Part shown: positions 11,946 through 22,986 of the stretch, one piece after another | How positions within the stretch are numbered: position 1 is the first letter of the stretch | Layout: every line of letters begins with the position of its first letter | Assembly (NCBI GenBank): GCA_963978545.1 | Contig: OZ021725.1 | Span: 10,419,346-10,483,345 of the forward strand | Length of the DNA: 64,000 bases | DNA from: Linyphia triangularis | Taxonomy: Eukaryota; Arthropoda; Arachnida; Araneae; Linyphiidae | Reading direction: 5' to 3' | Position numbers and translations under genes: made by a program | Notes under the pieces: model-generated | Database searches by the model: none | Told to the model about the DNA's origin: nothing | Seen by the model: the letters and a program-made list of their open reading frames with translations, nothing else

Positions 11946-12534
11946 TATTCGTAATCTACCAACTTTTGACCACAATCTATAAAAGAATCAAAATGGTGTT
12001 CATTGGGGTATCTAAACTTTCAGTCGCCTCTCAGTCTGTAACAAAATATAGCGTGTTTTGCTGCGGATGGTACGTTAAGCAGATTTAATTTCTTTCTCTT
12101 TTTAAAATGATATTCAATACAAGCACATGTATTATTTGTGTTACTAAATGTAAACTATTACGCTTAATACGCCTTATAATGCAGCACTTCTGCTATGTGA
12201 TTGGTGACTTATTATGCAGCTGGAGTTAGTTCGCATAACCAATTTCAATTCATGATTTCTAATTCAGTGTATTTGACATGTAAGACAAAATTTCATATTA
12301 TAAAGAAGACACTACGCTTTTGTTCTTTTATGTATTTTACTTTAACTTAGTTTCTATAACTTCTGTAAAGCTCCACTAGCGACGCTGCAAGTTACTTTAT
12401 ATTACTGTTGCGAAGATGGGTTCGAAAGACTTAAAGCCAAAGCAGATCAAAACTTGCAGAAATTTATTCCGATATAACTCTTCGCAGATTTTTTTACAAC
12501 TCCAAAACTTCACATTCTAGAAGACTCTATTAAG
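11946..12534. other. Spacer, nothing recognised
   Basis: No coding pattern that I can support. The open frame across 11750-12088 is mostly the MITE and its flank. Confidence 0.5.
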
Positions 12535-12900
12535 CTCTTTACACAACAATGGAGCACAAACAGCAGTTAAAAACTAGATACACAACTGCTAAAATCGCCG
12601 CAAAAGACAATGCAATACAGTTCACTTTCGGAACTCTCTGAATGATCGCTGAGAGATAACTAACTAGATAACTCCAATCAACTAACTCCCCCGCTTTCTT
12701 GGCCGGCCTTATATAGGAAAGGCGAATCTTCGGGAAATTCCAGTGATAGAAATTTGGAGAAGAGAACTTTCCAGATCGTAGTCGAAAAGCCCTATACAGG
12801 TACATGGGGACTGAAAATGTCGCCAAAACCGTCTCCAACTTGACTCTATCTCGCCAATTGGCGAGATTGCCATTAACCATGATGTTAAATGGCCCAGTGG
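12535..12900 (-). mobile_element. LTR-like fragment, copy 1
   Basis: Reads in reverse complement as a promoter-bearing repeat. It contains CCCCATGTACCTGTATAGGG, a TATA box (CCTATATAAGG, 12708-12718) and the conserved end ACTGCTGTTTGTGCTCCA. It is homologous to 33226-33785 and about 50580-51150 but lacks the far half of those copies. A 113-codon open frame over it is accidental: the other two copies do not keep it. Confidence 0.6.
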
Positions 12901-13503
12901 CGTATATAGGTTACAATTTCGGGAGGGGCCAATACGACCAAACTTACCGTTATTTGCACTTGTTTTCTTATGTTTTAAGTGAGCTCTCACTCAAGGATTA
13001 AGGATGGTTTTCAAGGGGTTTTAAAAGAAATATTGGGAAAAAACAAAGTTATTATTTTTTTTATATATATTTTCAGTTTACTTTTACAACTGAAGTGAAC
13101 TAATGCTTTATTATATGATAGCAGATTATTTTATAAAACACTTAATTGCATTCTCGTTAATATTATTTTCTTCACTCTCCCTACTTTTTTCCTTATATAA
13201 CTTTTTTTTTAATAAAAACCTCCTCTGTTCATTAATTAGTCTTTAAAGTCATTATCTCTACTATTGGTTCTTTATCTTCAGCAGTGATCGAAAATTTTCG
13301 TCCCTTTTATCAAATTACTGAAAACCTGTGTTACTAATTTCCTAGTTTCTTGGTGAACTCCTTTGATTATACTTTTGGAGTGCGAAAATATCACTCAATA
13401 TTTACAAAAAGATCGAGATTTTCCTTCAGAATAAGCTCAACACTCAAATTCTTCTAGCCATTTAATTTGAAAAGTTGTAGTATGGTTTGAGCTAGAACTA
13501 CTA
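12901..13503. other. Spacer, nothing recognised
   Basis: AT-rich sequence without supported features. Confidence 0.5.
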
Positions 13504-15350
13504 CACTGGTCTGCAAAATTTAAAGATATTTCAATTTTTCTCTAATAACTTCTCAGTGGAACAGCATAGACACATGAAATCACATCAAAGAGGCATCTTT
13601 ATGTAACAAAACGATAAGTAAAACAAATCAGTCGTAAATTGAAATGCAAAGTGCACAGTGGGGACACATGCAAAAGCATGAAGTACCATTAGAGAGCAGT
13701 TGCAAAAAGGCATTCACATTAAAAATCTCACAACTCATGGAGTTGACTTTTAGTGTGAGATATGATCTCCCCTGTCATCAGTGTTTACTTGGCTTTGTAT
13801 TCTCACACTTAACATGAGTTTCTTGATGAATTCTAGTGACTAAATTGCTCAGTCAGATTACTTACCTAAAACTTACCTATTTGTTGTACTATTATTTTTA
13901 TTTATTTTCTGGTTGTAGTAGATACTCGACGAATATTACATGTTTATTAAAATAAAGTTGTCATACAAGTAGTCTTCACAAGTGGAAGTGTGTATTCTGC
14001 CATGGCCCCGTATAAAAAAAAAAAAAAAGTTAAATTCGCATCATTCAATGACTAAAAAATGACGGCATATTGTGACCCAAAATTATTTGAGTCATTTATT
14101 ATTTATAAAAAAACGTCATTTCATGACTCAAAAAAATGTGCATCATATGATGACCAAAAAATTTACTTCATTTTAGAAACGTCAGTTTGTATGACCATTA
14201 AATGACATCAAAACTGACGTAATTTTTTACTGAATAACGTCATTCGAGAAAAGATGCCCTAAAAATTACGTCATTTATCACGTCATGCTACTACTTGTGT
14301 TGTACCCAAAGACCAAAACTTTTTTCCCACCAAATCGTTAACTTGATTTGGTATTTACCCAGTAATATCGTTTTTCCACCTTTCTATAGAACCTCTGACG
14401 TCCATTATTACTCATGAGATTGAAACAATTATTTTCAGTAAAATGTATCTAATGTTAAAAAATTTGTTCTTTAGATGCCATTTAAGAGCGCAGGAGATAA
14501 TTGAATTCAACTTTTTCACTGTGATTATGTTAACTTGATCCAGGCAAATTTTTAAACGGTAAAATATTGGTTTTTAAGTAGCATTTATTGTTACTTAGGG
14601 TAAATTTTGTTTCACTTTTGCTTTGAATAAATTATTAAAAAAAAGTATGAATATCGCCCCTATAAGTAAACCAGATCATTCCTCTAATCCGAATTTCATC
14701 AAATATGATTTGGACGCTTCTACGATAGGCATTTTGTAAAGATTTGATGTATTGGAAACTTTACATCACTTGCAAACAGTTCAAAAGACTGGACGAGTAA
14801 TTTAGCCACTAGAATTAAATCAAGAAACTCATGTCAAGTATGAGAATACAGTGCCGAGTAAACACTGATGACAGGGGAGATCATATCTTACACTAAAAAT
14901 CAACTGCACACTAATGCTACTCCATTTTTTTTAAATCCTGAATAAGTATGCAACTATCAATATTATGTTCAGCGCACTTGATCAATGCCATAAAATACAA
15001 GAATAAATTTTAATAATTCTTATCAGTTATTAAAATATTAATCTCATCATTAATTTAATCACGACAGCAATAGACGGTATTCTAAATTGTCAATTAATAT
15101 TTAAATAACTCCAACAATTGTCGATGGGGGGGTCGGGGGAGCATCTGTTATGTTGTGCCTATAGTAATCAAATTTCTAAATCGCCCCCTGTCCATTGTAC
15201 ACTTTGCATTTCAATTTGCCACTGAGTTGTTTTACTTATCGTCATGTTACATAAAGTTTCCTCTGTAATGTGAATTTCATGTATCTATGCTGCTCCAGTG
15301 AGAAGTTATTAGGGAAAAACTGAAATATCCATTAATTTTGTAGGCTAGTG
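13504..15350. mobile_element. Long inverted-repeat element, Tc1/mariner type
   Basis: Starts CACTGGTCTGCAAAATT after TA (13502-13503) and ends AATTTTGTAGGCTAGTG before TA (15351-15352). The left arm, about 13504-13870, matches the right arm, about 14805-15350, in reverse complement. Examples are TAATAACTTCTCAGTGGA near 13545 versus its complement near 15295, and GATATGATCTCCCCTGTCATC near 13758 versus its complement near 14875. The right arm carries an extra stretch around 14930-15170. No transposase is visible between the arms. The interior, 13995-14290, is dense in CGTCAT/ATGACG words. Confidence 0.8.
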
Positions 15351-15567
15351 TAGAAGAAGAAAGAAATTTGTAAAAAAGTTCCAAGCATTTTCTAAGAGTT
15401 AAAGTTTTCTTTATTTGTTTTTCTTTATTTAATTTTTTTTATTTATTTGTTTAAATCCTCCGCAACTGATGCTGGATCAACGGTACTAGAATTTGCGATG
15501 TCAAAAGGAACATTGCTACTGACAGAGGCAACTTCAGCACTGCTTATTTACACAACGTTTACACAAC
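15351..15567. other. Spacer before the duplication breakpoint
   Basis: Short AT-rich stretch. On the minus strand 15450-15560 could encode a Ser/Ala-rich tail, but nothing identifies it. Confidence 0.3.
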
Positions 15568-16246
15568 TCGCCATCGATTGACGGTTTAATACGTAAGTAC
15601 CCAAAAAAGATCAATTTGTAACCCTTTCAAACCAAAGAAGCTTCCTTGAAAATTTAAAATTATGACTACTAAACATTTTTAAATTAGTTCTCTGTGTACA
15701 AATAAGTAAACAATTTAAAATTAGTACCTTAAAAAAAAGGATCAAAATCCCAGCCAAAACATTACTTTTACTTCATTACTGCTGAACTTTATTTAACCAC
15801 TAGAAAGATCTGAAGTTTTGGTGTTTATCAAACAAGGTTTCAAGTTTTTAGCCAAATCTCTCAGAAAATGTGCCGATCAAAATCAAACGAAATGTAAGGC
15901 CAGTTAAGACAAACTACAATGTATTTCGTTATTAAAGAATCTATGACAATGCCTAATTTTCGTAAGTAGAATGGCTTTCTTATACGAAACAATCGTAAGA
16001 TTGAGGAAAATTCGCTACATACAGGGTGTTTATAAAGCAACTATACATTCTTGTGATAATCACATTTTAATGCACATAAATTACTATATTAATCAAACAT
16101 ATATCATACCAGGATACATCTTTAGTACATCATAATGTGCATCCCCCCACCCCCCTCCTCAACCCCCTGCGCAGTTATGCACAGCACCCAGCTTTCCACA
16201 CGTTCCACCGTGGCTTGCCAAGAATGTGGGCCCCACGGTTTCACCA

Positions 16247-16455
16247 AATTTAATCCTTCTTGGTTTTCTTTACGTAGAGATTTATAAACTGTAAGGTGTA
16301 CCAGATGAGCATACGCAAAATTGAGCATCTTAAACAACGGATTACAGCCGCAATTGGGGAAAATACACCAGCTAAGTTGCTACATGTTTTCCGGGACATG
16401 GTAGAACGTTGCGTGCTGTGCCGAGAAGTGCAAGGAAGACGCATTGAAATGTACT
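16247..16455 (+). pseudogene. C-terminal transposase remnant (Tc1/mariner-like DDE), copy A
   Basis: The plus frame reads KVYQMSIRKIEHLKQRITAA and then PAKLLHVFRDMVERCVLCRE, followed by a GRRIEMY end. This is the conserved tail of arthropod mariner-like DDE transposases (LKxRIxxA, W/FRxxxxRxxxCRxxxGxxIE). An in-frame stop occurs just upstream near 16276 and no DDE core is recognisable. It lies inside the inverted-repeat element of 16022-16979. Confidence 0.75.
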
Positions 16456-16550
16456 AAATGTGTGTCCTAGTATGATATGAAGCGTTTCATACTGTATTTC
16501 AAGAGAAAAAACCCTCAAAGAAAAGTTTTATGTTTCTCACAACGTTAGCG

Positions 16551-16728
16551 CCCGACCAAACGGTATAGTGGTTAGCGTGCCAGCTTCTAGACCGCGAGGT
16601 TGCGGGTTCGAGTCCCGTGCTAGGCATGGGTGTTTGTAAATGTATGTTGGCTTGTCTAATGACGAAAGTTTCGGCGCATTATAGCCCTCGTGTTGCTGAC
16701 GGCGCCAGATAATCTGAATACAACCAAC
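16551..16728 (+). mobile_element. tRNA-derived SINE, family 1, copy 2
   Basis: Same head and body as the SINE at 2616, bracketed by a perfect 13-bp duplication CACAACGTTAGCG (16538-16550 and 16729-16741). It inserted into the DDE transposon before the segmental duplication, since copy B has it at the equivalent place. Confidence 0.93.
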
Positions 16729-16979
16729 CACAACGTTAGCGTCCACTTTCTGCTTGCCAAAGCTTCAAACAGAAAATGTGAATAAACAATCTTGTTGTAT
16801 TCCTTAGTTCTTCAATAATAAGGCTTTCTATTGAAATAAATAAATAAATAAATAAATAAAGGGACTGGTGGATTCTTCCATTTCGCATGGCACGCCTCAT
16901 GTTTGTTTGATTAATAATGTAATTTATGCAGTAAAATGTGATTATTACAAGAATGTGTAGTTACTTTATAATCACTCTT

Positions 16980-17643
16980 ATAACAAACGTTTTATAGTAT
17001 GAATAAAGATGGAGCCATTTTCATCACACCCACAACTTTGTAAGTGGATAATTATGTTTCTACATTTTTTTAACCGGAGAGAAGATTCAGATATCAGTAA
17101 AGAAGCGTAGTCGATCTTTCCACGATTTAATTTTGATTCAGGTATTTCCCTATTAAATTCAATGTGTCCTTTTGCATTGTACCCTAATGTACTGTTTGTA
17201 TCAATTGTGTAAATTTAAATGTTTGTTTGTTTGTCCTTTAGTAACTGTAATTAAAAGCAAGTTTAAAGTTTTCCCCGAGATCTTTTGTTCACGTTGGTTA
17301 CACCACAATATATTTACCTTATAATCAGTTACACTCTGTATTTTTCACTTAGATAAAATACCCGATCGGCTACTTATGTAAAACCTTCTACTTAAAATCA
17401 AGCAGATAAAAATGTCCAAATCACAGTTAAAAAAGACTTTTGATAGAAAATTAAAAAAAAAAAAAAAATTATGATTGGTGAAAAACAAAACTTTCATGGC
17501 CGTTAAATTCTGCCTGAGCCACATGCAGGATTTAGACGACATCGTAGCAACGACGTGTTTGTGGATTAAGGACTTAAGTCAAATTCAGACATCGTTTCTA
17601 ATTCAGTCTCTTGAAATATACTGTACTCACACGTATTGATTGT

Positions 17644-17674
<31 letters not shown>

Positions 17675-18713
17675 CAATTTCACTCAGGATTCCTTTATGA
17701 CATGAAGATAATTCGAAAATTTGATTCTCTATCTTTTCAACTCTAATGCAATATTTTTATAATGCGACAGAGGACATATAGAATAATAAAAAATAAATAA
17801 GTAAGATAATATGTTGATGGTATACTTCGCAAGATTGCTCCAATTGCGAAAGTAATCATCAAAGTAATTTGAAAATTTTTATAAAAAGTTCTGAAATAAA
17901 ATGTTTCATTCAATATTGTTTTCAAGTTTTTGGAACAAAATAAAAGCTTTTGCTCGAAAGCATTGAATGAAAGATTTTCGAATTATTTTCAAGAGTTACA
18001 AAATAGGATTACTTAGTAAATTGTTTTTAGTGCATATTATTGATCATTGTCTTTTTAAAAAAGTTGAAAGACGAGGAGGTCTATTGGTTAAAGATTATGA
18101 CTGAGCACTTACATTTAATTGGGTTATTGATTATTTACATGCGTGATAGTAAAACTACCTATTAGAAACTTTATTATTATGATAGAGATAAACTGCAATG
18201 TTTCGTGCTTTTTTTTCTGAGGTAAGTTAAATCCTCATTTCTCTGTGATGTTGTTTGAAGAGAACTTATTCCTTGTCCTTTAGAAATTAATATCATTTTA
18301 CGCCACTCTCTTGGAATGGTAAAAACGTAATAACGAAAGACAATAAGTTAATGAAGAATTATAGTTTATTGAAAAATATCGAGGAAGAAGTATTTGTATT
18401 TAATGAATGTTTTTCAGCTTTAGCTGAACAAGTATTTCTAACCTGAAGAGCAAGTATGAAGAATCATTAAAAAGAAGCTACGCAACTTTTTGGAAAATTT
18501 AAAAAACTTTAGCGAGGTAATATCTCATCATTCTCTAAAGAAAATATTAAAACGAGAAAAGTTTTTATTATAACTTTAGATTGCCTTTCTTTTTCTTTTA
18601 ATGGGGCAGATTTTATAATAGCAAAATACTAAGTTTTTCGCAAATTGAATATCGTATGAAAGAATTGTGACTGAGTCGAATGAATTATTACATAGATTAT
18701 ACCGTAGCCCAAA
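16980..18713 (+). promoter_or_regulatory. Upstream region of gustatory receptor A
   Basis: No ORF stands out. The part from about 17935 to 18713 is conserved not only in copy B but also, more diverged, upstream of the third receptor copy (53937-54568), which suggests functional or transcribed 5' sequence. A good donor-like site, CTGAGGTAAGTTAAATC (about 18220), lies in that conserved part. Just before the receptor start an acceptor-like end (TTATACCGTAG, 18711 region) is seen. These could delimit a 5' UTR intron; this is inference. Poly-T runs occur at about 17649-17675. Confidence 0.35.
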
Positions 18714-19904
18714 ATGTATCTAAAAAATTCAAGAGTTCATATGGCAAATAATTTAAGCTGTCAGTTTGGCTTCCACGAAAGTCACAGTTTACCAAAAGAG
18801 GTTGACATCAAGAAAACCAACGCAAAATACGATCCCAAAAGAAAGAACTGTCTGAATGAATTATTGTTTTGGTTACGAATTTGTTCAAATTCAGACAAAT
18901 CCGTCCTGGGAAGATGTGTACTTTACCTTCTCTATGCTACGTTAGTCTACGTTAGTTTAGAGTACTGTACAATATTGGCCTTTAGTAATGGTAGTGTTCA
19001 AAAATTGAAACTTTTAATAGTTCAGATTGTTTCTTACATATTAAGCACGTTAGCTTGGTACACCTTGCGATGCAAAAGAAAGCAATTGTCTGCTCTGTTT
19101 CGAAACCTTGAAAAATATAACCTCACTACAGATTCAAACAAGAAAATAAACATTTGTGTGTTTCTCACTTTCATTCCACTTATAATTTACGTATCCTTCG
19201 TAATTTATTATGTTACTACCGAGCATATTCCAAATTCAGAGTTCGGATTTGAATTGAATTCTGCCTATATAAAGGTCACATTAGTTCTTACATGGTCTTT
19301 TTTCCGCACTTTCGTCTGCTCCACTCTAACCAACTTGATCATGCTGCTTTACCTATCGGTGTGTCATCGTTGTAGTCAAGCACTGAAAAGTCTTACAGAA
19401 GACATTAAGAAATGTCCGCTAGAGTGCTTTACAATGGCGAAACAAGTAGACATCCTTAGACGAGAAGCTAACGTGGAAGACGTTTTGAACGATCTGCAGA
19501 ATACGTTTTCTGTGCCATCTTTCTTTATATTCGTCGCACATATGTCCCATGGCAGCTCTATGATAGCTATATTTCTGTTTGGTTCCGTTGACCGAATTAG
19601 CAACTCTATTCTGATGACTATCTCTATAGTCAGTTCGCTATTCTGTTCGATTGCTTGCCTTTGGTATGCAGGAGGGGTGCCGATTTCGATGGCCAACTTC
19701 AAGCAGGAGTTCTCAAAGAAAACTCAGATGATTATGATAGAACTTGGATCGGTGGAAGTCTCACGTTACGAAAAAGGATTGTACGAGAGAGAGAATATCG
19801 TCTTGACTGGTTGCGACATCTTTCATTACACGCGAAATTCCATTTTGGCCGTGCTTGGTGCTTTGTTCACTTATACTATTCTATTATTAAACTATAGAGA
19901 CTGA
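18714..19904 (+). CDS. Gustatory receptor-like seven-helix protein, copy A
   Basis: A 396-residue intact ORF with seven hydrophobic spans at about 68-90, 97-118, 146-167, 188-216, 265-290, 298-321 and 376-393. The last helix carries FTYTILLLNY, the arthropod GR signature TY-hydrophobic-Q/N near the C-terminus, preceded by a typical TGCDIFHYTRNSIL loop. GR-family proteins are ligand-gated cation channels for taste or contact chemicals in the plasma membrane of sensory neurons, with a cytoplasmic N-terminus. The ligand cannot be inferred. A second in-frame Met at residue 10 (MANNLSCQF) may be the true start, because in the third copy only that Met is in frame. The coding region has no visible intron. 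It converges with the vanin-like exon 1.7 kb downstream. Confidence 0.85.
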   Translation: MYLKNSRVHMANNLSCQFGFHESHSLPKEVDIKKTNAKYDPKRKNCLNELLFWLRICSNSDKSVLGRCVLYLLYATLVYVSLEYCTILAFSNGSVQKLKLLIVQIVSYILSTLAWYTLRCKRKQLSALFRNLEKYNLTTDSNKKINICVFLTFIPLIIYVSFVIYYVTTEHIPNSEFGFELNSAYIKVTLVLTWSFFRTFVCSTLTNLIMLLYLSVCHRCSQALKSLTEDIKKCPLECFTMAKQVDILRREANVEDVLNDLQNTFSVPSFFIFVAHMSHGSSMIAIFLFGSVDRISNSILMTISIVSSLFCSIACLWYAGGVPISMANFKQEFSKKTQMIMIELGSVEVSRYEKGLYERENIVLTGCDIFHYTRNSILAVLGALFTYTILLLNYRD

Positions 19905-20334
19905 GAAATGTGAACGTTAAATTTCTCTGTCTGGAAATGGGAAGGTTTCTAATAGCTGTAATTATTAGGAATGAGTATTTCTTTGTAAATGAAAACGTTT
20001 CGTATGGGTCTAATATAGAAAAATTCAAGGTATCAAAAATAACAAGGGCAATAATTCAGTTATGATAGTTTTTATAGATTGTTCAAACTAAATAATTTAG
20101 ACGATAATCTGTGAATATAATACATGAATTGTATTAAAGCTTATGCGGCGATATTCATTTATTAAATGAGTACTTATCATTTTTAAATACTTACGGGATG
20201 TAAATCAAGCACAATGGATTATTACCTACGATTGCTATCTTTTTATTGCGTTCACTGCTTTTAATGAAATACTATGGAAATTAACATGGTATGATCGCAA
20301 ACTATACAGGAATCACAGGTTTTACTCGAATATT

Positions 20335-20680
20335 GTAGGAGGGTATCATGGTATATTTGCAATCATTTCAAAAGATTGAGCGTTTCTTAATGGGAATGTT
20401 TATACCATCAGTTCTCTGTTCATTGCAATAATCGGTCTTTGGTGCGTGTTCGAAAATTCGGTGTGTCGATTTCTAAAGACAACTTCAAACAGGTTTATAC
20501 TCCGGGAAGACTCATTCGATGTCGTTTTGTGACTGGTAGAAGATCGCAATGCGTAAGGGGTTAGTTGGAAGAGTTTAAGTATCGCAGTGATTGGGTAGTG
20601 TGAGATTGTCGCTCGCCTACTGGCGGCTTAATCTATACAGTACTGACTTGTTGCATTGTCTTTTATATGAAGAGCTGTTT
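20335..20680 (+). pseudogene. Relic of a second gustatory receptor 3' end, copy A
   Basis: About 430 bp after the receptor stop, the sequence again resembles the receptor's last third at DNA level. It has ATCAGTTCTCTGTTC and GGTCTTTGGTGCG (helix 6 to LWYAGG), then GTCGATTTCTAAAGACAACT (the PISMANFKQ region), then a GGAAGAGTTTAAGTATCG block matching the ERENIVL stretch. Several stops and frame changes destroy the frame. The same relic exists in copy B, so it predates the duplication. Confidence 0.7.
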
Positions 20681-21028
20681 AAGCTGTACTTTGCATTTTC
20701 CTCACCTATGTAATTTATCATATTGAAAATAGAGCGTGGTTGTCTGTAATATCTGTTATACGTCACTCTTAATGTCTGTTATTGAACAATTCGGATTTGT
20801 CTGGAGTTTAAATAAAGTAACAGGAGTTCATTGATCAGCCAATATGTAATGCTTACTTTAATAATATTTATATTTATTGAACACGTGTTTTTGTCCAACG
20901 AAATATTAAGAGTTTAACTATGAAGTTGTTCTTTTTTCTTATGGTCATTTTTAAAGCAAACTCTGCATTTTATGTTTTTATTAATCGCTTTGATATTCTC
21001 AAACTTTAAAATTAAAGTAGGAGAAGAA

Positions 21029-21064
<36 letters not shown>

Positions 21065-21574
21065 GTACTCATTATCCCTGTCTATATATTTAATGCTGTC
21101 GCCATCACATGTAAAAAAATTAAAAACTGATTTGAAATATGATAGTTTTATTTTCAACAAACACCTAACACAATTTTACAATTATTGAGGAAGATATTTT
21201 TTTTTCTAATATGTTGAGGAATTGAATAGTGATAAAAAATGGCGTTAAAAGATAATAAAAAAAGTCTAATTTTTCATGTCCTGTGACCCAACGCAATTTG
21301 ATCTGTATGATATAAAATATACATGATATAAATTCTTATTTGTGGATACCAAAGACAAAATGTGATATACTTGAAATTTATGTTCAAGCATGCAATCGGC
21401 ACCATTCAAAATATCTTAATTTTTACCAAATAATAATTTGCTTAGAAAGAAAGAAAAGTAAATGGAACCATTTCCATCCATTGATATTCTCACCAACACA
21501 GTTTTCAATCGAGTTTAAAATCAAGAAATATCCAGAGGGGAATAAGAGCTTCAAGTTATTTTCCCATAGTGCAC
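20681..21574. other. Intergenic between convergent receptor and vanin-like exon
   Basis: AT-rich with an A/T run at about 21033-21060. It would contain the 3' ends of both convergent transcripts: an AATAAA occurs near 20811 on the plus strand. No other gene seen. Confidence 0.4.
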
Positions 21575-22909
21575 TTAACGTACATATGGAGGGTCTCTGT
21601 CGTAGCAGCGACCTTTGAGTCCTACAACGATAAAACTCCTTCCAGTCTGGTTTTTGAACCTTATCGTATTCTCACTGCCTGACTGCGAGTATATCCATTC
21701 ATTTTGAGGCAAGAGTCTCATTCCACTGTTCACCGTGGTAGGATACACGTACCGAGTTGTAAAATTAGCTCGTAACTGGATCTGATGAAAAACAGTCTTG
21801 GACCTGGCGGGGAAAGTGGCACAAGGCTTATCGCCCAACGCCTCGCACCTTACCAAAACACAATTCTCCTCGCACCAGTGATACCTTCCAAAAGCATCGT
21901 ATGTCCCGTTCCAGACACCCAGATGGAACCTCTCGGACATCTTGTTCGCATTGTAGTCCAGCGAGCAGCACATTCCGTTGTGGCACGCTTCCACGTGCCC
22001 ACTGCTTTTAGTCAGTTTAACGAAGGTGTAGTTGCTCATGTTCTCTTCCGTACAACGATGCTCCTTGTAGATTTTGTCAGTGTCATTCAGAATTAGCCTC
22101 GAACATTCCAGCCGGACGTGTTTGCCGTCTTGTTTGTGGCTCCAGGACTCATCTTTGGTGATCGAAGTCACGCTGTCTTCTAGAGGAACAGACTCAAACC
22201 CTTTTTTCGAGATTCTAGACACGGTCAGCTTAGACAGTCCATCCGGATTGTAAGTATAGACCAGGGCTCCGTTCATGCCATGGAATATGCCGCTGCCCAT
22301 GGCGCAGTAACCCGGAACATGGACATTTGCAGCTATGAGAGTGGCATTATTGCCCATAGCCCATCCCTGCCAGAATGGCACAGACATAAACTGGGGCGCT
22401 ATTTCGGCCCACATGGTTGGGAACATAATGCCATCGACGTTTGACCACTGGGAAACATCCCCCATCCTCTTGAAGAAGATGTCGAAAGAGATGAAGGTTG
22501 CGAATCTGCCAAAATCCGTCTGGAAGGTAGGATCCGGGTGCTGTTCTCTTGCCAAGTCCATTCCAAGCTCGAAGAAAAGGTGCTCTTTGTGGTACTTGAG
22601 CACAAGTACTCCTTCCCTGTCGAAGACTACGTTGGCGTTGAAGTGAAAAACCCCGTCGGATGGACACTCTTTGTCATGACTTTCGCATTTCTGGATATCT
22701 CCCATGTTGGCCACCACGAACATGTAATTTGATCTCGCAATGCAGCTGAGGGACATGAGGATTGGTCGCTGAGAATAGATTTCTTTCTCCTTGCACGGAT
22801 TAGTGAAAGTTTTCTTCGGATCAGGAATCTTTTCTAAAAAGTCTTTCAGTTTGAGTCTGTCAGTTGGTGAAAATAAACCGTATTCAGGGAATACAATTAC
22901 ATCCGCTCC
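21575..22909 (-). CDS. Vanin/biotinidase-like amidohydrolase, second exon, copy A (exon 1 not adjacent)
   Basis: An open frame of 444 codons runs from a splice acceptor TTTACTGTTTCAG to a stop. It starts GADVIVFPEYG, the nitrilase-fold block with the catalytic Glu. It continues with LKYHKEHLFF (catalytic Lys) and FGRFATFISFDIFF, where family members have a Cys (TCFD) and this has Ser. NVDGIMFPTMW follows, and then the C-terminal vanin domain rich in Cys pairs. Vanins hydrolyse pantetheine and biotinidase hydrolyses biocytin; without the Cys this protein is probably not an amidase. No first exon exists between this exon and copy B. The only candidate is at 52294-52521, which could splice here as an alternative 3' exon. 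Amino-acid differences from copy B number about 15. Confidence 0.85.
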   Translation of the reverse strand, partial: GADVIVFPEYGLFSPTDRLKLKDFLEKIPDPKKTFTNPCKEKEIYSQRPILMSLSCIARSNYMFVVANMGDIQKCESHDKECPSDGVFHFNANVVFDREGVLVLKYHKEHLFFELGMDLAREQHPDPTFQTDFGRFATFISFDIFFKRMGDVSQWSNVDGIMFPTMWAEIAPQFMSVPFWQGWAMGNNATLIAANVHVPGYCAMGSGIFHGMNGALVYTYNPDGLSKLTVSRISKKGFESVPLEDSVTSITKDESWSHKQDGKHVRLECSRLILNDTDKIYKEHRCTEENMSNYTFVKLTKSSGHVEACHNGMCCSLDYNANKMSERFHLGVWNGTYDAFGRYHWCEENCVLVRCEALGDKPCATFPARSKTVFHQIQLRANFTTRYVYPTTVNSGMRLLPQNEWIYSQSGSENTIRFKNQTGRSFIVVGLKGRCYDRDPPYVR

Positions 22910-22986
22910 CTGAAACAGTAAATTTCATTTTATACAGTCCATATAGAAGCATGTAAGGTTATTTTGATAAACTTATGTAATTGGTA

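Larger units (their letters stand above)
16022..16979 (+). mobile_element. DDE transposon with terminal inverted repeats, copy A
   Basis: The left end CAGGGTGTTTATAAAGC, preceded by TA, matches the right end in reverse complement over about 45 bases, including ACATTCTTGTGATAATCACA versus its counterpart near 16945. It contains a transposase remnant and a SINE, and an (AAAT)n microsatellite at about 16836-16859. TA flanking fits the IS630/Tc1/mariner superfamily. Confidence 0.8.

Noticed and set aside
12539..12880. 113-codon minus-strand ORF
   Set aside because: It covers an LTR-like repeat and is not conserved in the two other copies.
19655..19897. Second frame inside the receptor 3' end
   Set aside because: Overlaps the receptor frame and shows no domain; kept open by chance.
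21785..22667. 100-106 codon ORFs on both strands within the vanin-like exon
   Set aside because: Shadows of the long minus-strand frame in the same exon; same in copy B.
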